6,162 bases of DNA, taken from Paludibacteraceae bacterium (GTDB taxonomy: Bacteria > Bacteroidota > Bacteroidia > Bacteroidales > Paludibacteraceae). How positions within the stretch are numbered: position 1 is the stretch's first letter; each line of letters begins with the position of its first letter. The notes beneath the pieces are model-generated. The model worked only from the letters and a program-made list of their open reading frames with translations, was not told where the DNA came from and did no database searches. The stretch spans positions 1-6,162 of the forward strand of contig JAEDNI010000061.1 in NCBI GenBank assembly GCA_016302585.1, given 5' to 3'. Made by a program: the position numbers and the translations under genes. Shown one piece after another: positions 1-6,162 of this stretch.

Positions 1-1056
1 AATTGCATCTTTATCGTTCACGATATTAAGCAGAAATGTAATATAATCAACCGGCTTAGGGTAATCAAATAATCCTTTGAAACCTAAATTTTCCAACTCT
101 TTAATACCAGCTTCATTAGTAACGACACCATACTTTTCATCAATATAGTCCAAGGGTTTTGCTCCAGTACTCTCAAAATAAATACGCATACTCATGGAGC
201 TATTGTCTTTTACAAGAATATGAGCATTAGCATTTAATTTTTCCCTTATCTTAGCTTCGCTCCATTTAAATTCAGCGGTAATTGAAACTTCATTCAGATT
301 AACAAAATTACTTATTTCTATATCATTGTTCAACTGCAAAGTTTTATACCTTCTACACCGGATTAAACCGGCTTCAGTTCTAAAATGCAACTCTCCTGGC
401 TTAAAAATCACCTCCTTTTCACCATAACCAGCCGAAATGACGGAAAAGTCGCTTTTAATAACATCCTTGCTTGTATATGAAAACTCTACCTGTGATTTAT
501 CTTTTGCGTATACATAAAGAGGCTCAATTACACTCTTGAATGTCTTATCACCTTTCATGACAAGTTTATTCTTCCTCCGTACACAAGTTGAAATAAAGTT
601 TCTTGGACCAAAAATTTCATCGCAAAGAAGCCTAAGGTTAGCAGATTCATTATCATCAATAGATATAAAAATAACACCACCCTCTCGCAGCAATTTTCTC
701 AATAAGACTAAACGAGGATACATCATACAAAGCCACTTGTCGTGACGAGTAAGATCATCGACTTCAGAACCAACAACCTGCCCAAGCCACTTCTTGATGT
801 GTGGGTCATTTACATTGTCATTATACACCCAGCCCTCGTTGCCGGTATTGTACGGGGGATCTATGTAGATACATTTTATTCTCCCTTCATACTTTGGCAG
901 TAGGGCCTTCAAGGCTTCGAGGTTGTCGCCGTGAATTATCATATTACCGCTATCAGGCACATCTCCAAATGTGTATTGCTTTTCCAATACACGAAACGGC
1001 ACCTCGTTGTGGTGATTAACAACTTTGTCTTTTCCTATCCAATTAAGTGTAGGCAT
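1..1056 (-). CDS. mod: Type III restriction-modification DNA methyltransferase (Mod), N-terminal part
   Basis: Read on the minus strand from ATG 1056-1054, this gives 352 codons with no stop and runs off the left edge, so the C-terminus is missing. Mod transfers a methyl group from S-adenosylmethionine to adenine and supplies sequence recognition for the Mod-Res complex. The start (MPTLNWIGKDKVVNHH) is the usual opening of this family. MIIHGDNLEALKALL (39-53) is followed by the catalytic DPPYNTG (66-72), and SIDDNE lies at 132-137. Residues about 150-320 fall where the target recognition domain sits. The visible end, FDYPKPVDYITFLL, is what normally precedes the AdoMet-binding FAGSGT motif, which should lie just outside the window; this order (DPPY before FxGxG) is the beta class. 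AAGAAGGAT directly abuts the ATG. It lies 22 bp after the lipoprotein gene on the same strand, so may be transcribed from it. A res gene would be expected to the left. The family call is firm; the target sequence is unknown. Confidence 0.93.
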   Translation of the reverse strand, partial: MPTLNWIGKDKVVNHHNEVPFRVLEKQYTFGDVPDSGNMIIHGDNLEALKALLPKYEGRIKCIYIDPPYNTGNEGWVYNDNVNDPHIKKWLGQVVGSEVDDLTRHDKWLCMMYPRLVLLRKLLREGGVIFISIDDNESANLRLLCDEIFGPRNFISTCVRRKNKLVMKGDKTFKSVIEPLYVYAKDKSQVEFSYTSKDVIKSDFSVISAGYGEKEVIFKPGELHFRTEAGLIRCRRYKTLQLNNDIEISNFVNLNEVSITAEFKWSEAKIREKLNANAHILVKDNSSMSMRIYFESTGAKPLDYIDEKYGVVTNEAGIKELENLGFKGLFDYPKPVDYITFLLNIVNDKDAI

Positions 1057-1078
1057 ATCCTTCTTATATTATTTATTC

Positions 1079-1447
1079 TTAGTATTGCAATTCCCAGTCG
1101 GCGTCTAATTCGAGGCAGTGGACGAGGGTTTGGGCGTCCTCGTTGCCGAGTTCGGCGGCACGGAGCAACATGATACGCGCCTCGTCGAGGGGTACCGTCG
1201 TACAACTATCAGGGAAATCGGGATTGTTCTCGCGGAGGAAAGCCGCGGCGCCCGTCACATACAGACCATAGGCATCGTCCTCCAGGTATGCCTTCTCGGC
1301 ATAAAATAAGAGGCTATCCGGGTTATGAAACAAGGATGCGCGTACCTGTACGGGCGTAGGATCTTTTTGTTTGTTACAGCACGTGCACGCGAATGCAAAA
1401 AGCGTGCATGTAAACACCAAAAAATAAGACAAAAAATGACTTTTCAT
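1079..1447 (-). CDS. Small lipoprotein with Sel1/TPR-like C-terminus, function unknown
   Basis: A 122-residue protein begins at ATG 1447-1445. The frame is open for ten more codons upstream, but the ATG at 1447 opens directly into a signal peptide (MKSHFLSYFLVFTCTLFAFAC), so I prefer it. The hydrophobic stretch ends in a cysteine cluster (FACTCC) resembling a lipobox, so the protein is probably anchored to a membrane after export. The mature part is acidic. Its C-terminus has DEARIMLLRAAELGNEDAQTL, which resembles one Sel1-like or TPR helix pair (the pattern ...LLxxAAELGNxxAQ). A single such repeat would normally contact partner proteins, but I cannot name one. I recognise no specific family. 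The gene precedes mod on the same strand with a 22-bp gap. No good minus-strand promoter was found directly upstream; AACCTTTG inside the palindrome at 1496-1515 is only a weak match. Confidence 0.72.
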   Translation of the reverse strand: MKSHFLSYFLVFTCTLFAFACTCCNKQKDPTPVQVRASLFHNPDSLLFYAEKAYLEDDAYGLYVTGAAAFLRENNPDFPDSCTTVPLDEARIMLLRAAELGNEDAQTLVHCLELDADWELQY

Positions 1448-1470
1448 GTACACTAATAAACGGGCATTTA

Positions 1471-1502
1471 TTTGCACATGTCATTTTTTTGTTGTACCTT
1501 TG
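1471..1502 (+). promoter_or_regulatory. Bacteroidota-type promoter, forward, upstream of a candidate small RNA
   Basis: TTTG at 1471-1474 and TACCTTTG at 1495-1502 are separated by 20 bp, matching the Bacteroidota -33/-7 consensus (TTTG, 19-21 bp, TAnnTTTG). Transcription should start near 1508. No protein gene follows on this strand until 3896 and a terminator lies at 1607-1636, so the promoter would serve only a short transcript. Confidence 0.55.
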
Positions 1503-1515
1503 CGGCCGCAAAGGT
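1496..1515. other. Perfect 20-bp palindrome overlapping the promoter
   Basis: ACCTTTGCGGCCGCAAAGGT equals its own reverse complement. It covers the -7 element of the forward promoter and the predicted start site. It could be a dimeric protein binding site, or it could present a partial -7 element (CCTTTG) to both strands so that the region also fires toward the lipoprotein gene. No matching -33 element was found for the minus direction. Confidence 0.5.
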
Positions 1516-1637
1516 TTTTTCGGTGCTTTCGTAAAGTATGGAAGAATTACATTTTGCTCAACTTAAATGCCCCTTTTTTTGAGCAAGAGGGATCGTTTAG
1601 GCTTAAAAAAACGCACCGCCGAAGCGATGCGTTTTTG
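1508..1637 (+). ncRNA. Candidate small RNA of about 130 nt
   Basis: The segment runs from the predicted start of the forward promoter to the end of the terminator hairpin and holds no convincing gene. It contains a hairpin with an 8-bp stem, TTGCTCAA (1554-1561) pairing with TTGAGCAA (1579-1586), and a weak CTTT/AAAG hairpin at 1526-1536. It ends in the strong hairpin at 1607-1636 plus five T. A 14-codon ORF (ATG at 1538 to TGA at 1582) overlaps the first hairpin but has no ribosome binding site. I recognise no known RNA family. It could instead be a non-functional spacer with a chance promoter. Confidence 0.35.
1607..1636 (-). terminator. Rho-independent terminator of the cytochrome operon, bidirectional
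   Basis: AAAAACGCA (1607-1615) pairs with TGCGTTTTT (1628-1636). Inside, CGC and GCG pair around a CGAA loop after one C/A mismatch. Read on the minus strand, the hairpin ends in a run of seven T, so it should stop transcripts leaving the ResB-CcsA gene, whose stop is about 90 bp upstream. Read on the plus strand it ends in five T and would also end the candidate small RNA. Confidence 0.8.
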
Positions 1638-1668
1638 CAGAAATTTACACAGACTACCCTGAAGGGGG

Positions 1669-1689
1669 GTGATTGGTGATTGGTGATTC
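1669..1689 (-). repeat. CAATCAC heptamer array, three units, non-coding
   Basis: On the plus strand the units are GTGATTG, GTGATTG and GTGATTC, that is CAATCAC on the minus strand. It lies in the 3' untranslated region of the ResB-CcsA gene, between its stop codon and the terminator, in the same orientation relative to transcription as the in-gene copies. Confidence 0.85.
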
Positions 1690-1724
1690 AATAAAACCTT
1701 TCTCGGCCGAGGCCGCTCTGTTTG

Positions 1725-2832
<1,108 letters not shown>

Positions 2833-2843
<11 letters not shown>

Positions 2844-3732
2844 TGATGAAGGCTACGACAGCGTCGCGGTCCTCTTTATTCAGTTTATAGAACTGCTGTG
2901 TGGGCCAGTACGCATCCGATTGATTGCTGTAACCATGCCACATGATAGCCTCGATCACATTGCGGGCACGAGTGTCATGCATACGTGCTTCGTACAAATC
3001 GCCGGTTGCTTTTCTATGCAATCCGCGACCCCAGAGCGGCGTCGTACGGCACCAACCGGTGCGGATGTCATTCTCCATGCAGAGCTTATGCTGGATCATG
3101 TCGGTGTATGGCCAAATCTTTTGATTCGGATAGCGCGGCATAGAAGCGGTAAGCGGGAAGTTATTCGGGTCACGCACCTCGTCCGAACCGGTCGTCCATG
3201 TAGGACGATGGCAGTAGTCGCAACCAATCTGGGTGAACAGTTCCTTTCCGCGCAGCACTTTCTCATCATTCACGCCGCGTGCGGCAGGAACGGCCAGTCC
3301 GCGATGCCAAACCATCACTTGTGTAAACTCTTCGTCCGTCATCTCGGCTGGTAACTCTTTGCTGGTGAGGTAGTTATACAACTCATCCTCGGTCTTACCG
3401 GATGCTGTTTGTACCTCCGGATCTTTGGAAGTATACCCGGCATAGATGGTACCGTTGAGGTCGAGGTAGTGATATTTACGGTCACTACGTGTCACATTCG
3501 TGATATTCCAAATAGCATTCGCACCTGCGCCATCCATGATAGGTCCGCGCGTCAAGGCACCTTTCCTCCCTACTTTTTGGGATACACTGTCTTTCTCTGC
3601 TTTTTGCTCCAAGCGCTCTACACGCTGTACAAGCGCCTGCAAATCAGCAGCACTCACCTTGATGCTGTCTTCGGCACGTGCGCCTAACATGCACAAAATC
3701 AGCACAATAAATGCGATTGTTTGTCTTTTCAT
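2833..3732 (-). CDS. Exported c-type cytochrome, di-heme oxidoreductase (DHOR)-like, single heme site
   Basis: A 299-residue protein with a signal peptide (MKRQTIAFIVLILCMLGARA, cleavage about A20/E21). A short predicted coiled coil follows (about 29-49, DLQALVQRVERLEQKAEKDS). One covalent heme site is present, CDYCH (171-175). The segment after about 130 matches the C-terminal half of the DHOR/thiol-oxidoreductase family from memory: LAVPA (146-150), VLRGKELFTQIGCDYCHRP, WPYTDMIQHKL, RTTPLWGRGL (229-238), RARNVIEAIMWHG and a final DRDAVVAFINAI. Full-length family members are usually about 450 residues with two CXXCH sites; here the N-terminal heme domain is absent or unrecognisable. The electron partner and substrate are unknown, with peroxide or another small oxidant possible. 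The gene leads the operon with the ResB-CcsA gene and is divergent from the HHE-LuxR regulator. No Shine-Dalgarno is visible; a heptamer repeat occupies that position. The family call is fairly firm; the reaction is inferred. Confidence 0.82.
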
Positions 3733-3735
3733 CCG

Positions 3736-3762
3736 CTAAACACTAAACGCTAAACATTAAAC
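3736..3762 (-). repeat. CTAAACR heptamer array in the 5' leader of the cytochrome gene
   Basis: On the plus strand the units are CTAAACA, CTAAACG, CTAAACA and a diverged TTAAACT (last base at 3763). On the transcribed strand this is GTTTAGY repeated, ending three bases before the start codon and filling the place of a ribosome binding site. Stop codons occur in every frame on both strands, unlike the two in-gene families. Confidence 0.8.
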
Positions 3763-3775
3763 TTCTTTTCGAATA

Positions 3776-3806
3776 CAAAATTACAACTCTTTGTCGATTT
3801 GAGCAA
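3776..3806 (-). promoter_or_regulatory. Promoter of the cytochrome/ResB-CcsA operon
   Basis: Read on the minus strand, TTG (3806-3804) and TAATTTTG (3783-3776) are 20 bp apart, matching the Bacteroidota -33/-7 consensus. The predicted start is near 3770, giving a leader of about 38 nt that consists largely of the CTAAACR-family repeat. Confidence 0.65.
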
Positions 3807-3844
3807 TCCCTAAAAATAGGGAAAATAGTTTCCGGATTTGCTCA
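3800..3844. promoter_or_regulatory. Candidate operator between divergent promoters
   Basis: TGAGCAA (3800-3806) and TTGCTCA (3838-3844) form an inverted repeat with 31 bp between. Each arm covers the -33 element of one of the two divergent promoters. Within lies a second inverted repeat, TCCCTA-AAAA-TAGGGA (3807-3822). The layout suits a shared regulator acting on both promoters, possibly the adjacent LuxR-type protein. TGAGCAA also occurs by chance inside the regulator gene, so its specificity is uncertain. Confidence 0.4.
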
Positions 3845-3868
3845 TATCGGATTTTTTTTGTACTTTTG
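3837..3868 (+). promoter_or_regulatory. Promoter of the HHE-LuxR regulator
   Basis: TTTG (3837-3840) and TACTTTTG (3861-3868) are 20 bp apart. The predicted start is near 3874, giving a leader of about 22 nt before ATG 3896. The frame can be opened earlier with TTG at 3866, but that codon lies inside the -7 element, so the ATG is the start. Confidence 0.75.
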
Positions 3869-3895
3869 CGCCGAATTTTAAGAAATTTACACTTT

Positions 3896-4804
3896 ATGTA
3901 TAAAGCTTCTCATAAGATGTGCGACCTTATATCGCACGAGGAGGATGCCATTCAGATCATCAGTCGGTTTGGCTTGGAGATGGGTGTGGGAGAACAGACG
4001 ATAGAGCAAGTCTGCGAGGCGTATCATGTGCATACGCCGACTTTTCTGGCTATCGTCAACTATAAGGTTTTTCATAAACGAGTCATTCCGGATGATATCG
4101 ATATTCCAACGCTGCAGCGCTATCTGAGCAATGCGCATTCTTATTTTCTGGAGTTTCGTCTTCCCCGCCTTCGTCGTGCGCTGATAGAGGCACTTATTCC
4201 GGCCGATCCGACGACCAAGATACCCGGACTTATCTTACGATGCTATGATGAATTTGTGGAGGAGATCCGTACGCATATTGCGCACGAGAACGAAGGTCTC
4301 TTTGACGAGCATGAGCACGACGATCAGCGTATCACCGATAAACTGACCGAAATAAAAAACCTCATTATCAAGTATTATCCCGGAGCGCATCTGCAATCCC
4401 CAATCCCCAATCACCAGCCACCAATCACCAATCCCCAATCACCAATCACTTATCTGCTGATAAGTGTAATGTCCGATTTATGGCATACGGAGCAGGATTT
4501 TGCCGACCATTGTGCGATAGAGGACGATATCTTCCGTCCGGCATTGACCCAAGAGAAGCCCCACACTCATCGTCGTTATCTATTGCATGAGACCGAAGAA
4601 CTGAGTGAGCGCGAGCAGGATGTGTTAGTGCAAGTGGTTCAGGGATTGAGCAACAAAGAGATAGCCGATGTGCTCTGTATCTCGATTCACACGGTCATTT
4701 CGCACCGAAAAAATATAGCCCGCAAATTGAATATTCATTCAACTGCAGGCCTGACGATCTATGCGATCGTCAATAAACTCGTAGATATCAATACGTTAGA
4801 GTGA
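3896..4804 (+). CDS. Hemerythrin-like (HHE) sensor fused to LuxR-type DNA-binding domain
   Basis: A 302-residue regulator. Residues about 8-58 resemble the small N-terminal helical domain found before HHE domains in ScdA/RIC-like proteins (SRFGLEMGVGEQTIEQVCEAYHV). An HHE four-helix bundle follows, with a full set of likely metal ligands: H81, H127/E131 (HIAHE), H197 (WHTEQ) and H205/E209 (HCAIE). Such sites usually bind a di-iron centre that reacts with oxygen or nitric oxide. The C-terminus is a LuxR/GerE helix-turn-helix (about 235-290, LSEREQDVLVQVVQGLSNKE to AGLTIYAIV). There is no receiver domain, so the HHE part is the likely input. A heptamer-encoded peptide (SPIPNHQPPITNPQSPIT, 168-185) sits between helices 2 and 3, between the two ligand pairs. 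The gene is divergent from the cytochrome operon and probably controls it and itself. Its 3' end overlaps the convergent galactanase gene by 9 bp. Similar HHE-LuxR proteins of about 250 residues are, from memory, common in Bacteroides. Confidence 0.86.
   Translation: MYKASHKMCDLISHEEDAIQIISRFGLEMGVGEQTIEQVCEAYHVHTPTFLAIVNYKVFHKRVIPDDIDIPTLQRYLSNAHSYFLEFRLPRLRRALIEALIPADPTTKIPGLILRCYDEFVEEIRTHIAHENEGLFDEHEHDDQRITDKLTEIKNLIIKYYPGAHLQSPIPNHQPPITNPQSPITYLLISVMSDLWHTEQDFADHCAIEDDIFRPALTQEKPHTHRRYLLHETEELSEREQDVLVQVVQGLSNKEIADVLCISIHTVISHRKNIARKLNIHSTAGLTIYAIVNKLVDINTLE
4394..4449 (+). repeat. CAATCAC heptamer array inside the HHE domain, eight units
   Basis: Eight consecutive 7-bp units: CAATCCC, CAATCCC, CAATCAC, CAGCCAC, CAATCAC, CAATCCC, CAATCAC and CAATCAC. 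This is the longest array in the window. In frame it encodes a linker rich in Ser, Pro, Ile, Thr, Asn, His and Gln. Several units carry C instead of A at position 6. Confidence 0.93.
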
Positions 4805-5881
4805 ATCCTTTGCCGCTTTCGATTGAAGCAGTATCTTCATGACTTCCGAAGGGCGTCCGTCCGGCGTGAAAGCCCCCATGTCGTAACTTCCCCATCCGAG
4901 AGGGATGTATTCCTGCGGCCGCCATCCGCCATATACTTCGGGTTCCCAATAGAAAATGCCGGCACACGAATCAATAACCGATACCCGTTCCACGAAATCA
5001 GCCATCACGATTTCCGATGTCGGGTCATTGGCAAACATACCTACCTCAGCAATCATCACCGGGCATTTCCAATCGCTAATGAGACGACGGATGTTTTGTT
5101 CCGCCAATCGATTCATCTCCATCCAACTCTTTCCTCCATTCCACGCACTCATCATGGGGTAATGACTCAGACCAATCATGTCCCATTTCCCGCCATGCGC
5201 TGCCAAGTTGCTCCAGAACCAATCCCGGCGTTCGTATGCATTGTCGATATGGACAATGACGGTGATATCCGAGAAAGCTTCTTTGGCGGCGTTGTAGCCC
5301 ATTGTAGTGAGGCCGGCATAGCGATCCCATGCATCCGGTGAAGTGGCTTCCCCATTCAGTTTGGCGATAGGCCAAAGCATGCCGTTCGGTGTTTCGTTCC
5401 CGATCTGCACCCATTCGGGTTTGATCCCTTCTTCCTTGAGGGTATAGAGTACATCGAGCGTGTGTTCCTGTACGGCTTCGAGCAGCATATCATAGTCGTA
5501 GTTCCGCCATGCAGCCGGCAGAGTCTGATGGCTTGGGTCGGCGAAGAAATCCGAATAATGGATATCAATCATAATACGCTGACCTGCTTTTGCGGCCCGC
5601 TTGGCTAAAGCCAACATATCCTCTTTGTTGCTCCATCCCGTAGCATGGTTCACCCATACGCGCAACCGCACCGCATTCATGCCCTCTTTGCGCAGAAGAG
5701 CGATGCAGTCTTCATCATCTGCATCATTCCCGTCATTAAAAAACTTCACTCCATCCCGTTCCATCTCGCTTAACCAACTGAGGTCGCAACCCCGAGCCCA
5801 TGATCCACGCGGACTATCCGTCTTATGGTAACAGCCCGTGAAGAACAAGCACACCAGTGCACTAAATACCAATCGTTTCAT
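4796..5881 (-). CDS. GH53 endo-beta-1,4-galactanase, lipoprotein
   Basis: A 361-residue glycoside hydrolase of family 53, which cuts beta-1,4-galactan side chains of pectin (type I arabinogalactan). The signal peptide ends in a lipobox, FTGC, with C17 as the lipidation site, so the enzyme is probably membrane-anchored, possibly at the cell surface. The barrel begins with GCDLSWLSEM and has AVRLRVWVNH (70-79) and IMIDIHYSDFFADP (103-116). The acid/base glutamate is E163 in WVQIGNETPNGMLWP, and the nucleophile is E279 in MIAEVGM. The family's C-terminal YWEPEVYGGW is also present. The length fits a catalytic domain alone, without a carbohydrate-binding module. Start ATG 5881 has GGAAAG close upstream and its own promoter. 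No SusC/SusD pair or other carbohydrate gene is in view, so it may act alone or belong to a dispersed pectin system. The 3' end overlaps the convergent regulator gene by 9 bp and no terminator hairpin is apparent there. Confidence 0.93.
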   Translation of the reverse strand: MKRLVFSALVCLFFTGCYHKTDSPRGSWARGCDLSWLSEMERDGVKFFNDGNDADDEDCIALLRKEGMNAVRLRVWVNHATGWSNKEDMLALAKRAAKAGQRIMIDIHYSDFFADPSHQTLPAAWRNYDYDMLLEAVQEHTLDVLYTLKEEGIKPEWVQIGNETPNGMLWPIAKLNGEATSPDAWDRYAGLTTMGYNAAKEAFSDITVIVHIDNAYERRDWFWSNLAAHGGKWDMIGLSHYPMMSAWNGGKSWMEMNRLAEQNIRRLISDWKCPVMIAEVGMFANDPTSEIVMADFVERVSVIDSCAGIFYWEPEVYGGWRPQEYIPLGWGSYDMGAFTPDGRPSEVMKILLQSKAAKDSL

Positions 5882-5917
5882 AACTTTCCGTTTTTAGAGT
5901 TTGTCTGATTTTGTGTG

Positions 5918-5949
5918 CAAAAGTACAAATATTTTTTGATATATGCAAA
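5918..5949 (-). promoter_or_regulatory. Promoter of the GH53 galactanase gene
   Basis: Read on the minus strand, TTTG (5949-5946) and TACTTTTG (5925-5918) are 20 bp apart, matching the Bacteroidota consensus. The start is predicted near 5912, with a leader of about 30 nt. It overlaps the divergent promoter at 5935-5965. Confidence 0.75.
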
Positions 5950-5965
5950 AAAATCACTACCTTTG
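5935..5965 (+). promoter_or_regulatory. Promoter of the pseudouridine synthase gene
   Basis: TTTG (5935-5938) and TACCTTTG (5958-5965) are 19 bp apart. The predicted start is near 5971 and the leader about 22 nt. Its -33 element lies within the spacer of the galactanase promoter, so polymerase probably cannot occupy both at once. Confidence 0.78.
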
Positions 5966-5992
5966 CAGCGTTTTTTACGATTTAAACCCGCG

Positions 5993-6162
5993 ATGATATC
6001 TCCTTTTATACTCCCTCCGCCTCCTGATGCCCAAGCTGCGGCTGCAGAAGTGATAGCAAAGGTGCACGACTACATGAGGCTGCACCCGGAGAGCGAGTTG
6101 CATCGTCAGGGTAAGATGTTTGGTGTTCTGGTCTATGACGTAACTTCCAATGACCAATCACC
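5993..6162 (+). CDS. Probable RluA-family RNA pseudouridine synthase, N-terminal fragment
   Basis: ATG 5993 opens a frame that continues past the right edge; 57 residues are determined. The sequence HPESELHRQGKMFGVLVYD resembles, from memory, the N-terminal extension of large Bacteroidales RluA-type pseudouridine synthases, which isomerise uridine in rRNA or tRNA. There a ...W..EL..GKMFGVLVV... segment is followed by GYLAAFSG. The catalytic domain is outside the window, so this rests on one short motif. An unusual proline run (LPPPP, 7-11) and an alanine run lie near the start. Immediately after GVLVYD the reading enters TSNDQSP, the beginning of a CAATCAC heptamer array, at about the place where homologs have a short turn. 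The gene has its own strong promoter divergent from the galactanase. Confidence 0.6.
   Translation, partial: MISPFILPPPPDAQAAAAEVIAKVHDYMRLHPESELHRQGKMFGVLVYDVTSNDQS
6148..6162 (+). repeat. CAATCAC heptamer array inside the pseudouridine synthase gene, cut by the window end
   Basis: CAATGAC, CAATCAC and the first base of a further unit are visible before the sequence ends. The frame reads NDQSP, the same cyclic heptapeptide as in the other genes, in the same stop-free orientation. The array length cannot be known from this window. Confidence 0.7.

Noticed and set aside
1448..1477. Ten-codon N-terminal extension of the small lipoprotein
   Set aside because: It would place charged residues ahead of a complete signal peptide that begins exactly at ATG 1447.
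1538..1582. Fourteen-codon leader peptide (MEELHFAQLKCPFF)
   Set aside because: It has no ribosome binding site, no regulatory run of one amino acid, and no downstream gene on that strand to control.
1446..1679. Plus-strand ORF of 77 codons across the intergenic region
   Set aside because: It would start upstream of the mapped-by-eye promoter, runs through the terminator hairpin and has an implausible composition.
3866..3895. Longer start (TTG at 3866) for the HHE-LuxR gene
   Set aside because: The TTG lies inside the -7 element TACTTTTG, so it would not be transcribed; ATG 3896 is the first sensible start.
4235..4438. Minus-strand ORF beginning MGIGDWWLVIGDWG
   Set aside because: It is the antisense reading of the heptamer array and the HHE domain; it is open only because some units carry C instead of A and so lack TGA on that strand.
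4394..4449. CRISPR array
   Set aside because: The units are contiguous 7-bp repeats without spacers, and no cas genes are present.

Overview
The window looks like a chromosomal segment from a member of the Bacteroidales (phylum Bacteroidota). The promoters follow the Bacteroidota form (a TTTG or TTG element, about 19-21 bp, then TAnnTTTG), and the gene families are typical of the group: a hemerythrin-like/LuxR regulator, a compact ResB-CcsA cytochrome maturation protein, and a GH53 lipoprotein. Genus and family cannot be fixed from this sequence.

Layout, left to right. 1-1056 (minus): the N-terminal 352 residues of a type III restriction-modification methyltransferase (Mod), cut by the window edge. 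1079-1447 (minus): a small lipoprotein with a Sel1/TPR-like C-terminal helix pair. 1448-1724: a 277-bp gap with a forward promoter, a 20-bp palindrome, a candidate small RNA, a strong bidirectional terminator and a heptamer repeat. 1725-2843 and 2833-3732 (minus, overlapping): a two-gene operon for an exported c-type cytochrome related to the C-terminal half of di-heme oxidoreductases (transcribed first) and a ResB-CcsA system II cytochrome c maturation protein. 3733-3895: a divergent promoter region with an inverted repeat. 3896-4804 (plus): a hemerythrin-like (HHE) domain fused to a LuxR-type DNA-binding domain. 4796-5881 (minus): a GH53 endo-beta-1,4-galactanase lipoprotein that converges on and overlaps the regulator by 9 bp. 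5882-5992: overlapping divergent promoters. 5993-6162 (plus): the start of a probable RluA-family pseudouridine synthase, cut by the window edge.

A coherent unit sits at 1725-4804. A di-iron-type sensor regulator is divergent from a cytochrome/cytochrome-maturation operon, which suggests control by redox state, oxygen or nitric oxide. The cytochrome would be exported and receive heme from ResB-CcsA. Substrate and signal are inferred, not shown.

The most unusual signal is a set of short tandem arrays that all have a 7-bp unit, in three sequence families: CAATCAC, AACTCTC and CTAAACR. The first two lie inside conserved genes at predicted loops, in frame. Because 7 and 3 share no factor, three units (21 nt) read as the same cyclic heptapeptide in all three frames (QSPITNH or NSQLSTL). 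Only one strand is free of stop codons, and every in-gene array seen here uses that strand. The third family has stop codons in all frames of both strands, and its only array here is non-coding. This looks like a dispersed repeat system that tolerates insertion into coding sequence.
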